Assembly (NCBI RefSeq): GCF_022758235.1
Contig: NZ_JALEBG010000001.1
Coordinates: 310,001 to 374,000 of the forward strand
From: Pontibacter liquoris
GTDB taxonomy: Bacteria > Bacteroidota > Bacteroidia > Cytophagales > Hymenobacteraceae
Reading direction: 5' to 3'
Length of the DNA: 64,000 nt
Below, in pieces: positions 1 to 8,453 of the stretch. The stretch's first letter is position 1. Every line of letters begins with the position of its first letter. The position numbers and the translations under genes were made by a program. The notes beneath the pieces are model-generated. The model was not told where the DNA came from and did no database searches. It saw only the letters and a program-made list of their open reading frames with translations.

Positions 1-18
1 AAGTATAACTATTCTTAA

Positions 19-60
19 ACAGAGAAAGGCGACACCCACGTGTCGCCTTTCTCTGTTTTT
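19..60 (+). terminator. Rho-independent terminator, perfect 17-bp stem
   Basis: A perfect inverted repeat (19-35 with 40-56) with a 4-nt loop is followed by a T-run at 56-60. The T-run is on the + strand, so it ends a gene upstream of the window. It may also end the leftward gene that stops at 87, though no good T-tract is seen on that side. Confidence 0.85.
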
Positions 61-86
61 GGGATGCTTCTTCTGGGCTAGCCGGT

Positions 87-2045
87 TTATAAGGTGCCTG
101 CACCGATGAGTTCTACGTCCAGGATCTTGTCGCCTACTTCCAGCTGGTGCACTACGTCCATGCCTTCTATCACTTTGGCAAAGATAGTGTAACGGCCGTC
201 CAGGTGCGGGGTAGGGGCGTGGGTGATAAACCACTGGTTGCTTTCGGTGTCTTTTCCGGCCGAGGCCATCCCCAGGTAACCTTCGCCATACTTCAGGTGT
301 GCAAACTCAGAGCGGATGGAGTAGTCGGAGCTGCCCCAGCCGTCGCCGCGCTTATCGCCGCCCTGCGCCACAAAGTTGGGTACCACGCGGTGAAAGTATA
401 AGCCGTCGAAAAAGTTCTCCTTTACCAGCGCTACAAAGTTGGCCACTGTGCCCGGGGCATCTTCTACAAACAGCTGGAGCACCACATTTCCTTTGTCGGT
501 ATGCACCACCGCCTGCTGCGCTGCCGGAATGCTGGCAACCAGCGCCCAGTCAATAGGGTGGGTGAATGGGTTCTGGGGTGTTTCGCCTTCGCCTTTTCCG
601 CTCAGGAAATTAATGGTTTTCTGCAGCTCAATGTTGGTTTCCATGTCGCGGGGCAGTTGCAGTTTCTGCTGGGCCAGGGTCAGGAAGGTCACATCGCGGT
701 ACTGGCTCCGGAAGTTCAGCTTCGGATCACGGATGGCAGCGGCCGCCATGCCTACTAGCGCCACATCGCCGGAGCTCACCGCCCGTTGGAAAATAGTGGC
801 AAAGTTGTTCTCGTAGCCTTTCGGAAAATCAGGCTGCTGCCGCATAAAGATCAGCGCATCCATGCCCGAAGTAGAGATAACCGGCTGCTGGGCCGCAAAA
901 ACCTCATCGGCAATAAAAGAATAATTGGCATAATCGCCGGCAAGTCCTTTCAGGAAAGCAGCTTTCTCGTAAGGAGTGCGGGCATTCTGATACTGCTGCT
1001 TGTAGCGGGTGTTAAGATAATAGCGGTTTTGCTGCGGGCTGTTGTGCAGGATTACCCATATCAGGCTGCCCCGCACCCGCGCATCCTGTAGCCGGGGCAT
1101 CACCTCCAGCAGCGCTGCGGCATCTACGCCAGCAGGGTTTGCCTGCAGAAATTCGGCAGTGGCCACGGCCGTGTTAATGTTCTTGTCCTGCAGGGCAGCA
1201 AGTATGGCTGGCTTCACTTCCTCAAAATCCAGGCCGACCATCGCCTTTATAGCACTTAACCGCACCCTGTAATCGGGGTCGCTCTGGGCAATGGTAGACA
1301 GGAAACGCGCCTTGTCCGGAGCCCTTACTTTACTGAGTGCCTGCGTGGCCGCCATGCGTACCTCAGGAGCCTTGTCGGACGTGGCGGCATTTAAAACCGC
1401 CTGCCGGTAGGGCGTCAGGTCCAGTTTGGTAATGCGGGTCAGGAATTGGGCTGCCGGCACGCGGGCTTCCAGCGGGTTGGTTGGCGCCAGTAACCGGATA
1501 ACCTGCTCCACAGCCTGCTGGGTATATTGCTGGCGCATGCCGGCGCGGTAAAGCCCCCATGCCTGCCCGGCAAGGGCTGTCGGGCTGGTAGCTTTGTAAG
1601 TTGCCAGGTAGGCCACGCCGGCCGGTGTGGCGATCTTGCCCAGGGCCTCGAGCAATTCACCCTGCACCTGTGGCCGCCGTTCCTGCTGCAGGTGTTGCAG
1701 TAAGGCGGTCTCTGCCTTGGCATCGCCGATCTGCCCCAGAGCATAAGCGGCAGCTACGCGAACGGCTATGGTGGTGTCGCTAAGTTGGCTGAGCAAAGGC
1801 GCTATGGCCAGTGTATCCTGCACCGAAGCAAAGGCCAGTGCTGCCTCGCGGCGGTATTCTGTTTTAGGATGCTGCAGGTAGGTAAGCAGCCCGGCTGTCT
1901 GGCGCTCATCCTGCAAGGTATGGATGCGCTGCAGAATGGCATCGCCGAACTTGTTTTTAGCGGTAGGTTTTGGACTTTGTTGCGGTACCTGCTGGCAGCC
2001 GGCTAGTGCGCAGGCAGCCACAACCAGTAAGTTGCGTATTTTCAT
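87..2045 (-). CDS. HEAT-repeat lipoprotein with C-terminal cyclophilin-type peptidyl-prolyl isomerase domain
   Basis: This is a predicted lipoprotein of 652 aa. The start at 2045 gives MKIRNLLVVAACALAGC, a signal peptide with lipobox LAGC and acylated Cys17; an upstream in-frame start would bury this signal. Residues of about 40-480 are alpha-helical HEAT-like repeats (for example LAFASVQDTLAIAPLL and VAAAYALGQIG), a scaffold for protein contacts. The last ~150 residues form a cyclophilin PPIase domain: YFHRVVPNFVAQGGD, then MASAGKDTESNQWFIT, then LDGRYTIFAKV, matching the family's active-site arginine and Gln/Phe positions. It probably assists folding of envelope proteins from the periplasm. 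It is a single-gene unit transcribed away from the 2412 gene. The PPIase call is firm; the role of the HEAT part is inferred. Confidence 0.9.
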   Translation of the reverse strand: MKIRNLLVVAACALAGCQQVPQQSPKPTAKNKFGDAILQRIHTLQDERQTAGLLTYLQHPKTEYRREAALAFASVQDTLAIAPLLSQLSDTTIAVRVAAAYALGQIGDAKAETALLQHLQQERRPQVQGELLEALGKIATPAGVAYLATYKATSPTALAGQAWGLYRAGMRQQYTQQAVEQVIRLLAPTNPLEARVPAAQFLTRITKLDLTPYRQAVLNAATSDKAPEVRMAATQALSKVRAPDKARFLSTIAQSDPDYRVRLSAIKAMVGLDFEEVKPAILAALQDKNINTAVATAEFLQANPAGVDAAALLEVMPRLQDARVRGSLIWVILHNSPQQNRYYLNTRYKQQYQNARTPYEKAAFLKGLAGDYANYSFIADEVFAAQQPVISTSGMDALIFMRQQPDFPKGYENNFATIFQRAVSSGDVALVGMAAAAIRDPKLNFRSQYRDVTFLTLAQQKLQLPRDMETNIELQKTINFLSGKGEGETPQNPFTHPIDWALVASIPAAQQAVVHTDKGNVVLQLFVEDAPGTVANFVALVKENFFDGLYFHRVVPNFVAQGGDKRGDGWGSSDYSIRSEFAHLKYGEGYLGMASAGKDTESNQWFITHAPTPHLDGRYTIFAKVIEGMDVVHQLEVGDKILDVELIGAGTL

Positions 2046-2411
2046 GACTGATGCTGTTTCAATCCTCAATATAATCAAAAACTCGGAGACCGGCCCTGTT
2101 TCTCCTTTATTGCATCATCTGCATAAAAAATTTTGAAATATAGCGGGCAATACCTACATTGAACCCGATATGATACTGGAAGGATGAAGGGAATAAAAAT
2201 TGGCTTCTTTGTAAGATTGAGTCTTTAAAAAATTGCATTATATTTGTTGATAGGTGCGTAAGTGTTTCACTCACAAAGAGCGGTGCGATTTTTAGTTGAA
2301 GTTTATTAAGTATAAAAAAATATTTTTTTTGCCTGCGGGCCAAGCCCAAAAGCAGGTAAGCTTAACCTGAATTATAAAACAAAACCCTGAATCCTAATTC
2401 GTCAGATCAGC
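2046..2411. other. Divergent intergenic region
   Basis: This region separates the leftward lipoprotein from the rightward membrane protein. It is AT-rich, contains the strong promoter at 2217-2246, and otherwise shows no convincing gene. The reading frame on the minus strand (2107-2349) lacks family resemblance and is treated as noise. Confidence 0.6.
2217..2246 (+). promoter_or_regulatory. Bacteroidota-type promoter TTG-N19-TATATTTG
   Basis: A TTG at 2217-2219, a 19-nt spacer and TATATTTG at 2239-2246 match the known Bacteroidota sigma-A consensus TTG/TAnnTTTG with ideal spacing. It would give a leader of about 160 nt ahead of the gene at 2412. Confidence 0.6.
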
Positions 2412-2906
2412 ATGTACGTATCCCTGTATTCTTCACAAAAACTTAAGCAGACAAAAAGCTTTATGATGTTCGTCGGTCTATTCTTTGTAGGCGGCGGCGG
2501 TTATGCCCTTGTGCGTGAGCTGCTTTGGCAAAGCCCTTTGCGCCCGGGCTGGGCAGCGGCCAGCCTGGTGTTGGTTGTGCTGGGACTCGCTTGCCTGGCT
2601 GTTGCAACCGACATTATTCGCTTAAAGGATACGTATTTCTCGATGACGCCCGAGCAGGTAGCCTACCGGGTAGCGCTTTTCGGCGGCGAGCGCACCTTGT
2701 TGTGGAGCGATGTGATAAAGCTTTGGGTTACGGAGTATTTCGTGGTGTTTGAGCTCGAAAACAGCAAGCCGGTGGTGTTGCGCCTGGGCAGCATTCAGCA
2801 GGAAGAAGTGGCCCGCAGAGTAGCGGACGAACTACGCTCGATGGCCCTTCAGAAAAACATTGCCATCAATGGGGTAAGTACTCAGCTGCACCACGCCCTG
2901 GTTTAA
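2412..2906 (+). CDS. Small inner-membrane protein with two TM segments and a PH-like soluble tail
   Basis: This 164-aa protein has two hydrophobic helices at about residues 18-37 and 46-68, joined by a short loop. A roughly 95-residue soluble domain follows, rich in alternating beta strands (TPEQVAYRVALFGGERTLLWSDVIKLWV) and ending in a helix. The layout resembles bacterial PH-domain (YdbT/bPH-like) membrane proteins or stress-associated STM3941-type proteins, but I cannot assign a family with certainty. It is monocistronic, with a good promoter upstream and a strong terminator 48 nt downstream of the stop. Function unknown. Confidence 0.8.
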   Translation: MYVSLYSSQKLKQTKSFMMFVGLFFVGGGGYALVRELLWQSPLRPGWAAASLVLVVLGLACLAVATDIIRLKDTYFSMTPEQVAYRVALFGGERTLLWSDVIKLWVTEYFVVFELENSKPVVLRLGSIQQEEVARRVADELRSMALQKNIAINGVSTQLHHALV

Positions 2907-2954
2907 GGCGCACGGGTTCTTGTGCAGCCCGCAAACCATTTCTTATACTGACAG

Positions 2955-3000
2955 AAAGAACCTGCTAAGCGAAGTATACTTCGCTTAGCAGGTTCTTTTT
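2955..3000 (+). terminator. Rho-independent terminator, 22-bp perfect palindrome
   Basis: 2955-2976 pairs perfectly with 2977-2998 and runs into a T-stretch (2996-3001). The centre of the palindrome is AAGTATACTT, which combines the AAGTATA motif frequent in this window with its complement. It ends the 2412 gene. Confidence 0.85.
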
Positions 3001-3124
3001 TGATGATGGGGCACGAACCTCCTGTGGCGGTTACTAATTTTAGATGTTGTCCTCCGAAGCGGGGCGGCGAATAATTAGCACTTTTAAAAAAGCTTTGGCA
3101 CCTTTGCAGCTGGAAAAAGCAGGT

Positions 3125-4309
3125 ATGGAGAATCAGATTTCGCGGGTATACGGAGTGCAGTTTGGCTTGCTTTGCCTGAGCTCGTTCCTGTTCTTCGCCA
3201 GCTTTAATATGATCATTCCGGAGTTGCCCGACTACCTCACCAGCCTGGGCGGCGAAGAATACAAAGGCCTTATTATTGCGCTCTTTACCCTCACCGCCGG
3301 CCTGTCCAGGCCGTTCAGCGGCAAACTGGCCGATAAGATCGGGCGCGTACCTGTGATGCTGGTGGGCAGTATGGTGTGCATTATCGCCAGCGCCCTTTAC
3401 CCGCTGACTGGCTCGGTAGCCGCATTTCTGTTGCTGCGCTTTCTGCATGGTTTTTCCACGGGCTTTACGCCGACCGGTAAATCGGCTTATGTAGCCGATG
3501 TGGTGCCATTGGAAAAAAGGGGAGAGGCTATGGGGCTGATGGGGCTTTCGGGCAGCCTGGGCATGGCGGCAGGGCCGGCTATTGGCAGTGCGGTGGCTGA
3601 TCAGTTCTCCATGGATATTATGTTTTATACTTCGTCGGCCATGGCGTTTCTGTCAGTAGCCGTTATTGCACACATGCGCGAAACCATAAAACACCCGCAG
3701 CGCTTTAACTTGGGCATGCTGCGCCTTTCGCGGCAGGAGTTGGTGGAGCCGCGGGTGCTGGGCCCCTGCTTTGTGATGTTTTTCACCTACTTTCCCTACG
3801 GCATCATTTTAACGCTGATCCCGGATTTCAGCGAGTTCCTGGGCATTCACAACAAAGGCCTTTTCTTTACCAGCTTCACCCTGGCCTCGCTGGCCATTCG
3901 TTTTCTGGCCGGCAAAGCCTCCGACAAGTATGGGCGCGTACGCGTGCTGCTGCTCAGCACGCTGCTGCTGACACTGGCTATGGGGCTGCTGGGCCTGGTG
4001 CGCTCGCCGGAACTGTTGCTGCTGGTAGGTGTCTTGTTTGGCGTGGCAACCGGGATGAACTCGCCTACTATTTATGCCTGGACGATCGATCTGAGCCATG
4101 AGGCGCACCGGGGCAGGGCCATGGCCACCATGTATATCGCCCTGGAAGCCGGCATCGGCATTGGTGCCCTTGCCGCAGGATGGCTATATAACAACCGCCC
4201 TGAAAACTTCCCGCTGGTTTTCTGGACAGGGGCCGGATTTGCCGCCATTGCGCTGCTGTTTGTATTGCTTAAAACCTATCGTGCCCGGCAGGAGAGCCCG
4301 GTAGCTTAG
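3125..4309 (+). CDS. MFS transporter (12-TM drug/metabolite efflux type)
   Basis: This is a 394-aa major facilitator protein. I chose the ATG at 3125 (MENQISRVYG), because TM1 follows at once and the 27 residues added by the earlier start at 3044 are charged and unlike the family. The N-terminal half carries motif A in the TM2-TM3 loop (GKLADKIGRVPVM). The equivalent loop in the C-terminal half is GKASDKYGRVRVL. LLRFLHGFSTGFTPTGKSAYVADVV fits TM4-TM5 of the DHA1-like branch. About twelve hydrophobic segments can be counted. The substrate cannot be read from sequence. It stands alone, followed by a long non-coding stretch. Confidence 0.85.
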   Translation: MENQISRVYGVQFGLLCLSSFLFFASFNMIIPELPDYLTSLGGEEYKGLIIALFTLTAGLSRPFSGKLADKIGRVPVMLVGSMVCIIASALYPLTGSVAAFLLLRFLHGFSTGFTPTGKSAYVADVVPLEKRGEAMGLMGLSGSLGMAAGPAIGSAVADQFSMDIMFYTSSAMAFLSVAVIAHMRETIKHPQRFNLGMLRLSRQELVEPRVLGPCFVMFFTYFPYGIILTLIPDFSEFLGIHNKGLFFTSFTLASLAIRFLAGKASDKYGRVRVLLLSTLLLTLAMGLLGLVRSPELLLLVGVLFGVATGMNSPTIYAWTIDLSHEAHRGRAMATMYIALEAGIGIGALAAGWLYNNRPENFPLVFWTGAGFAAIALLFVLLKTYRARQESPVA

Positions 4310-4890
4310 CTTTAAGCTTTCTCTGCAAGTATAAGCAGCAGCCGCCAGGTTTCCCCGCCTTTCTCTGCCGATGCCATTCTCCCAATCTACCAGGTGCCTT
4401 TTATCCTCTTCTGTTTATCATCCTGAAAGGATCTTGGGAGCTCGTAGCGAAAGCTTCACCCCCGGAGGGTAAGGACCCTTTTTCCACTAGGTTTCTCTGT
4501 GTCAGATTCGGGATGAAAACGTAGCAGTAGGACAGGATTTATGTCGCCTGATTTAAGAATAAAATAACCCTACACCTCTCTACCTGGTTTTCCTGAACGC
4601 ATGTTTTTAGCCTTTCCGCATCCTTTTGGCAAGAGGGTAAACAATCAGCGCTCTTGATAGTATAGAAAAAGGAACCAACGCTGTACCCGGTGCCGAAGGA
4701 CAAGGAGGGGATCATCCGGAAAGCAGTACGGGCTATTCTTGCCTGGCTGCTTGCTGCAATACCTCAGCGTAAATCTGACCAATAAGATAGGGAGCGGCGC
4801 GAAACAAGTTGTTCTTAAGTGAAGCACGACGTATAACGTATCATCTGTTCGCGCACGGCGCTGTGTTGCTACCTGCATTGAGAATGAAGT
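4310..4890. other. 581-bp intergenic region upstream of the cysteine operon
   Basis: No gene with family support is present. It contains a stretch near 4421-4475 (ATCCTGAAAGGATCTT followed by CGTAGCGAAAGCTTCACCCCC) that looks like a dispersed intergenic repeat remnant of the kind common in Cytophagia. A GC-rich hairpin-prone part lies at 4660-4760. No known riboswitch could be matched, but a leader RNA for cysE cannot be excluded. Confidence 0.4.
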
Positions 4891-5724
4891 ATGAATAACC
4901 AGTTTTTACATGTGCTTTTTGAGCAGCATAAACGGGCGCTGCACCAAGTGCCGGCCTCCGCGATTTGCCACCTGATGGAGGGCGTGCTGCAATTGCTGTT
5001 CCCGGTGCTATCGGATAAACGCTTCACGTCGGAGGAGGAACTCAAAGCTTATGCAGCCGACCTGGAGCGCAAGCTAAAGCAGATCCTCAACAGCATGGAG
5101 GCGCGGCTGCCCGTACCTCCTGATGCGGTGGCCAGGGCCCTGATGGAACAACTGCCGGGCATCCACCGCCTGCTGCTCGACGATGCCGAAGCTATTGCCA
5201 ACGGCGACCCGGCGGCACAAAGTATGGAAGAAGTGATCCGGACCTATCCCGGCTTCCGGGCTGTGGCCGTTTACCGGCTGGCCCATGCCCTGTATGAATT
5301 GCAGGTGCCTTTGCTGCCGCGCGTGCTCTCGGAGCATGCCCACGCCGCTACAGGTATCGACATCCATCCCGGCGCGCAGATCGGTACGCACTTCTGCATC
5401 GACCATGGCACCGGCGTCGTGATCGGCGAGACCTGCCGCATCGGCAACCATGTCAAGATCTACCAGGGCGTTACGTTGGGGGCACTAAGCGTGGATAAAG
5501 CCATGGCCAGGATAAAGCGCCATCCTACCATCGAGCACGATGTGGTGATCTATGCCGGCGCTACCATCCTGGGGGGCAACACGGTGGTGGGCGCCCACAG
5601 CATCATTGGCGGTAATGTATGGCTTACCGAAAGCGTGCCGCCGTATTCCAGGGTGTACCATCAGCCGCAGATCAACGTCCGCAAGTATGAGGACCCTGCC
5701 AGTGTACTCAATTTTTCAATTTAA
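4891..5724 (+). CDS. cysE: Serine O-acetyltransferase
   Basis: This enzyme makes O-acetylserine from serine and acetyl-CoA, the first step of cysteine synthesis. The 277-aa protein has an N-terminal helical region (about 1-140) and a left-handed beta-helix built from hexapeptide repeats: [50 protein letters not shown]. The expected catalytic His/Asp pair is present in [11 protein letters not shown] and FCIDHGTG. The chain ends in Ile (LNFSI), the residue that docks into the CysK active site in the cysteine synthase complex of other bacteria. The partner gene cysK starts 19 nt downstream, so the two are surely co-transcribed. Confidence 0.93.
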   Translation: MNNQFLHVLFEQHKRALHQVPASAICHLMEGVLQLLFPVLSDKRFTSEEELKAYAADLERKLKQILNSMEARLPVPPDAVARALMEQLPGIHRLLLDDAEAIANGDPAAQSMEEVIRTYPGFRAVAVYRLAHALYELQVPLLPRVLSEHAHAATGIDIHPGAQIGTHFCIDHGTGVVIGETCRIGNHVKIYQGVTLGALSVDKAMARIKRHPTIEHDVVIYAGATILGGNTVVGAHSIIGGNVWLTESVPPYSRVYHQPQINVRKYEDPASVLNFSI

Positions 5725-5743
5725 ACAGCAGCTAAAACCTCCT

Positions 5744-6661
5744 ATGAAAGCAAGATCCATTTTAGAAACGATAGGCAATACACCCCTGGTGCGCATCAAC
5801 AAACTTTTTGACAAAGAAGTGGACGTATGGATGAAGCTGGAGCGCAGCAACCCAGGCGGAAGTATAAAAGACAGGATTGCGCTGGCCATGGTGGAGGATG
5901 CTGAGCAGAAAGGGCTCTTAAAAGAAGGCAGCCTGATCGTGGAGCCCACCTCGGGCAACACAGGCGTGGGCCTGGCGATGGTGGCTGCCGTAAAAGGATA
6001 CCCGATCGTGTTGGTGATGCCCGAATCGATGTCGATTGAGCGGCGGCGCCTGATGACAGCGTACGGCGCGCGCCTGGAACTGACGCCGCGTGAGAAAGGG
6101 ATGAAAGGGGCCATTGAGCGGGCGCAGCAAATGGTGCAGGAAGACCCCGGTATCGCCTGGATGCCGATGCAGTTCGAGAACCAAGCCGGGGTGGAGATTC
6201 ATGTGCAGACCACCGCGCAGGAACTGCTCCGGGACTTTCCGGATGGCGTGGATTACCTGGTGACAGGCGTGGGAACAGGCGGCCACCTGACGGGCGTGGG
6301 CAAAGTGCTTAAAAGCCGGTTCCCGGACCTGAAGATCTATGCAGTGGAGCCGGCAGCCAGCCCCGTGCTAAGTGGCGGCCAGCCCGGGCCTCACCCGTTG
6401 CAGGGTATCGGCGCTGGTTTTATACCGCCCATTATGGACAGCACGCTGCTGGACGGCACCCTGCAGGTAGAACAGCAGGACGCCTTTGATTATGCCCGCC
6501 GTATTGCCCGGGAGGAAGGCATCTTTGTCGGTATTTCGAGCGGCGCTTCGCTGGCGGCAGTAGCCCAGCTGCTGCCCGACATACCGGTTGGCGCCAAAGT
6601 ACTCACCTTCTGCTACGATACCGGCGAGCGCTACCTATCGGTGGAAGGGCTGTTTGTATAA
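5744..6661 (+). CDS. cysK: Cysteine synthase (O-acetylserine sulfhydrylase)
   Basis: This PLP enzyme makes cysteine from O-acetylserine and sulfide. It has 305 aa from the ATG at 5744 ([18 protein letters not shown]), the normal family start; an upstream in-frame extension would overlap cysE and is rejected. NPGGSIKDR holds the PLP lysine, PTSGNTG binds the substrate, [15 protein letters not shown] is the phosphate-binding glycine loop, and [10 protein letters not shown] favours CysK over CysM. The codons AGT ATA in GGSIKDR create one of the AAGTATA motifs. It is the second gene of the cysE-cysK operon. Confidence 0.92.
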   Translation: MKARSILETIGNTPLVRINKLFDKEVDVWMKLERSNPGGSIKDRIALAMVEDAEQKGLLKEGSLIVEPTSGNTGVGLAMVAAVKGYPIVLVMPESMSIERRRLMTAYGARLELTPREKGMKGAIERAQQMVQEDPGIAWMPMQFENQAGVEIHVQTTAQELLRDFPDGVDYLVTGVGTGGHLTGVGKVLKSRFPDLKIYAVEPAASPVLSGGQPGPHPLQGIGAGFIPPIMDSTLLDGTLQVEQQDAFDYARRIAREEGIFVGISSGASLAAVAQLLPDIPVGAKVLTFCYDTGERYLSVEGLFV

Positions 6662-6679
6662 GTATAAAGTATAAGTATA
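6660..6679 (+). repeat. Three near-contiguous AAGTATA motifs
   Basis: AAGTATA begins at 6660, 6667 and 6673, directly at the end of cysK. This is the densest run of the heptamer found across the window. Confidence 0.8.
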
Positions 6680-6736
6680 ACGCCGCTAAGCTGTAGGCTG
6701 AGCCTCGTTTATACTTGGTGCAGCAGTGGGTGCTGT

Positions 6737-7522
6737 TTAATCTCCGGAGACCAGGGCTGTCATGCGCCAGCGGCCCTGCTTGTTTTTGTTCAGCAGTGCC
6801 CTGAATCCTACAGGGCTGTACATATCTGTGTTGCTCACGTAACCTTTCAATCCGCCATCCGGCGACTCCACATACCACCACTCTTTTTCGCGCACATAGT
6901 CCTGTTGCGGATAAGATCGCTTATAATCCGTTTTCAGGATCACCCGGCCCAGGGTGCAGACAGCCGGCGCATTGATGTCGGGTTCTTTCCGAAGTATGGC
7001 CCCGTCGTGCACCACCGCTCTGAAAGAGAACGCATCCAGCGTATCAGGCCAGGCACTGTATACATAGGGCAATGCAAACAGGTTTTTGCTGTTGCCCTGC
7101 AGCACAAAGGTGCCGCCCAGCTCGAGCAGCTGGTTCAGTAACGGCCATAGCTCCGATTCTTTCCGTTCCGGGTGCCATTGTGCATTAAAGCTGGTTTTGC
7201 CGCCGCTGGCATCAAACCCGGTTGCAATGCTGGTATCCAGCAGGGAGGTAAGCAGGCGCGCATCCTGCTGCTGCACCGCCTGCCTGAGCTGTTGTAAATA
7301 GGCCTGCAATGTTTTGTCCTGCATGCTTTCGTCTTTTGGCGTGAAAAGGGGCGCCGTGGTCTGGCAGCTGACCGGATTGGCGGTACTGTCTGTTACGATC
7401 GTATCTGTGGCGGCAACGGTTTGCGGCGCTTCCTGTTCCTGTTCCAGGATAGTGGTGGTTTGGTTGCAGGCTGAAAAGGATAGCAAGGTTGCTAGCAAGG
7501 CAGTGAAGGGTGTTTTTAGCAT
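6737..7522 (-). CDS. Predicted lipoprotein with C-terminal SH3-like region
   Basis: This 261-aa lipoprotein has a signal MLKTPFTALLATLLSFSAC with Cys19. A Thr/Ala/Gln-rich linker follows to about residue 60, then a helical part (TLQAYLQQLRQAVQQQDARLL) and a mixed domain. The C-terminal ~95 residues contain AILRKEPDINAPAVCTLG, WWYVESPDGGLKGYVSNTDMY, a pattern typical of bacterial SH3 domains that bind peptidoglycan or peptides. The protein faces the periplasm. It converges on cysK across a 75-nt gap. No closer family was recognised. Confidence 0.8.
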   Translation of the reverse strand: MLKTPFTALLATLLSFSACNQTTTILEQEQEAPQTVAATDTIVTDSTANPVSCQTTAPLFTPKDESMQDKTLQAYLQQLRQAVQQQDARLLTSLLDTSIATGFDASGGKTSFNAQWHPERKESELWPLLNQLLELGGTFVLQGNSKNLFALPYVYSAWPDTLDAFSFRAVVHDGAILRKEPDINAPAVCTLGRVILKTDYKRSYPQQDYVREKEWWYVESPDGGLKGYVSNTDMYSPVGFRALLNKNKQGRWRMTALVSGD

Positions 7523-7603
7523 AGCGTGTTAGGGTGGCAGGTGTAACGTGTTTTGTTGCCACCTATATACGCAGGCGAACGGTTTTGTATGTGCACACCC
7601 GGG

Positions 7604-8038
7604 CTATACTTCCAGTAGCTCCTGTATCTCCTCGTTAAGCGCTTCTTTTACCTGCTGCAGCTGGCCCTCGGGCATGCAGTTGTGCAGCGCCCGGAAGACG
7701 GCCCGGAAGGCGCCTATGATCTCATCATCCTGCTGGAAATCATTATTGGCCGCGAAAGCATTTTTGTTCCGGATATAATCTACCCACTCCTGGCGATCAA
7801 GGATCTGAACGGGTACTTTGTCCGGATCGTAGTGGTCGAAATAGATGCCTTTCCAGATAATGGGGAGCTGTGAGGCGAAATGAACGGCATCGGTTACGGG
7901 CAGCCGGTCGCGGACGGCATGCAGCACGGCCCGGAAAATACGGCCGGCCTGGTTCATGTCCTCGGTATTCAGTTCTGCTGCTACTGCCTCCAGCAGCACG
8001 ATCGCATCTTTCCGGTTATCTTCAAAGCTAAAAGCCAT
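7604..8038 (-). CDS. DUF2267-like protein
   Basis: This is a soluble, fully helical 144-aa protein. The layout, with LNTEDMNQAGRIFRAVLHAVRDRLPVTDAVHFASQLPIIWKGIYFDHY followed by a second similar helical half (IIGAFRAVFRALHNCMPEGQLQQVKEAL), fits the DUF2267 family, in which two related halves are common. Function of that family is unknown. The gene is monocistronic and is the last host gene before the integrated element. Confidence 0.8.
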   Translation of the reverse strand: MAFSFEDNRKDAIVLLEAVAAELNTEDMNQAGRIFRAVLHAVRDRLPVTDAVHFASQLPIIWKGIYFDHYDPDKVPVQILDRQEWVDYIRNKNAFAANNDFQQDDEIIGAFRAVFRALHNCMPEGQLQQVKEALNEEIQELLEV

Positions 8039-8204
8039 ACGCTACCTCCTTCCGATAATTGAAATGAATGATTTATACTGGTACGGTGCTAAAAACCAGT
8101 AGTTTGGCTTTGCTATACTTAGCAGGTGAGGGCGGCTGAAAACTGAGGGAAAACCCGCAGGCGCAATGAACTTTAGTAAGTATGTGAAGAAGTAGCAGTA
8201 AAAC

Positions 8205-8233
8205 AAAAAAGGCAAAGCTTGCTGCTTTGCCTT
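8205..8233 (-). terminator. Minus-strand terminator, probably the original tRNA-Ala terminator
   Basis: The stem 8211-8218 / 8224-8231 (GGCAAAGC/GCTTTGCC) is followed on the minus strand by a T-run (A-run at 8201-8210 on +). It sits immediately beyond the left att repeat. Before integration it would have lain just 3' of the tRNA-Ala gene. Confidence 0.7.
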
Positions 8234-8236
8234 TCG

Positions 8237-8283
8237 GTGGAGAATATCGGAGTCGAACCGATGACCTCTTGCATGCCATGCAA
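8237..8283. repeat. attL: 47-bp copy of the tRNA-Ala 3' portion
   Basis: Identical to 24992-25038. On the minus strand it contains the T-arm, most of the anticodon arm and the acceptor 3' strand of tRNA-Ala(GGC), but no 5' half, so it is not a tRNA gene. Confidence 0.93.
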
Positions 8284-8406
8284 AATGAATTGTATTTCAC
8301 CAGTTTTCTTTGCTTTATACTTTGTTTATAATACGTTGATAAATAGAACTTAAAGCGTATAAATAGACGGCATATATTTTCCTTAATTTTCATTTATTCC
8401 GTATAC

Positions 8407-8428
8407 TTGTGTGTTCCTTGTGTGTTCC
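8407..8428 (+). repeat. Two tandem 11-bp sites TTGTGTGTTCC
   Basis: TTGTGTGTTCC occurs at 8407-8417 and again at 8418-8428, 26 bp before the integrase start. A third exact copy lies near the right end at 24932-24942. Position near both att sites suggests arm-type recombinase sites or a shared operator; this is inference. Confidence 0.6.
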
Positions 8429-8453
8429 ATTCACAATTGACAACAAGTATACT

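Noticed and set aside
2107..2349. 80-codon minus-strand frame in the divergent spacer
   Set aside because: It overlaps a well-formed promoter and has no recognisable features.
4645..4878. 77-codon minus-strand frame upstream of cysE
   Set aside because: Composition is unlike real proteins here and no motif is visible; treated as non-coding.
5552..5743. Extended start of cysK overlapping cysE
   Set aside because: The added 64 residues are an out-of-frame reading of cysE; the normal family start is at 5744.
8237..8283. tRNA gene next to the integrase
   Set aside because: Only the 3' part of tRNA-Ala is present; the 5' acceptor and D-arm are missing. It is an att repeat.
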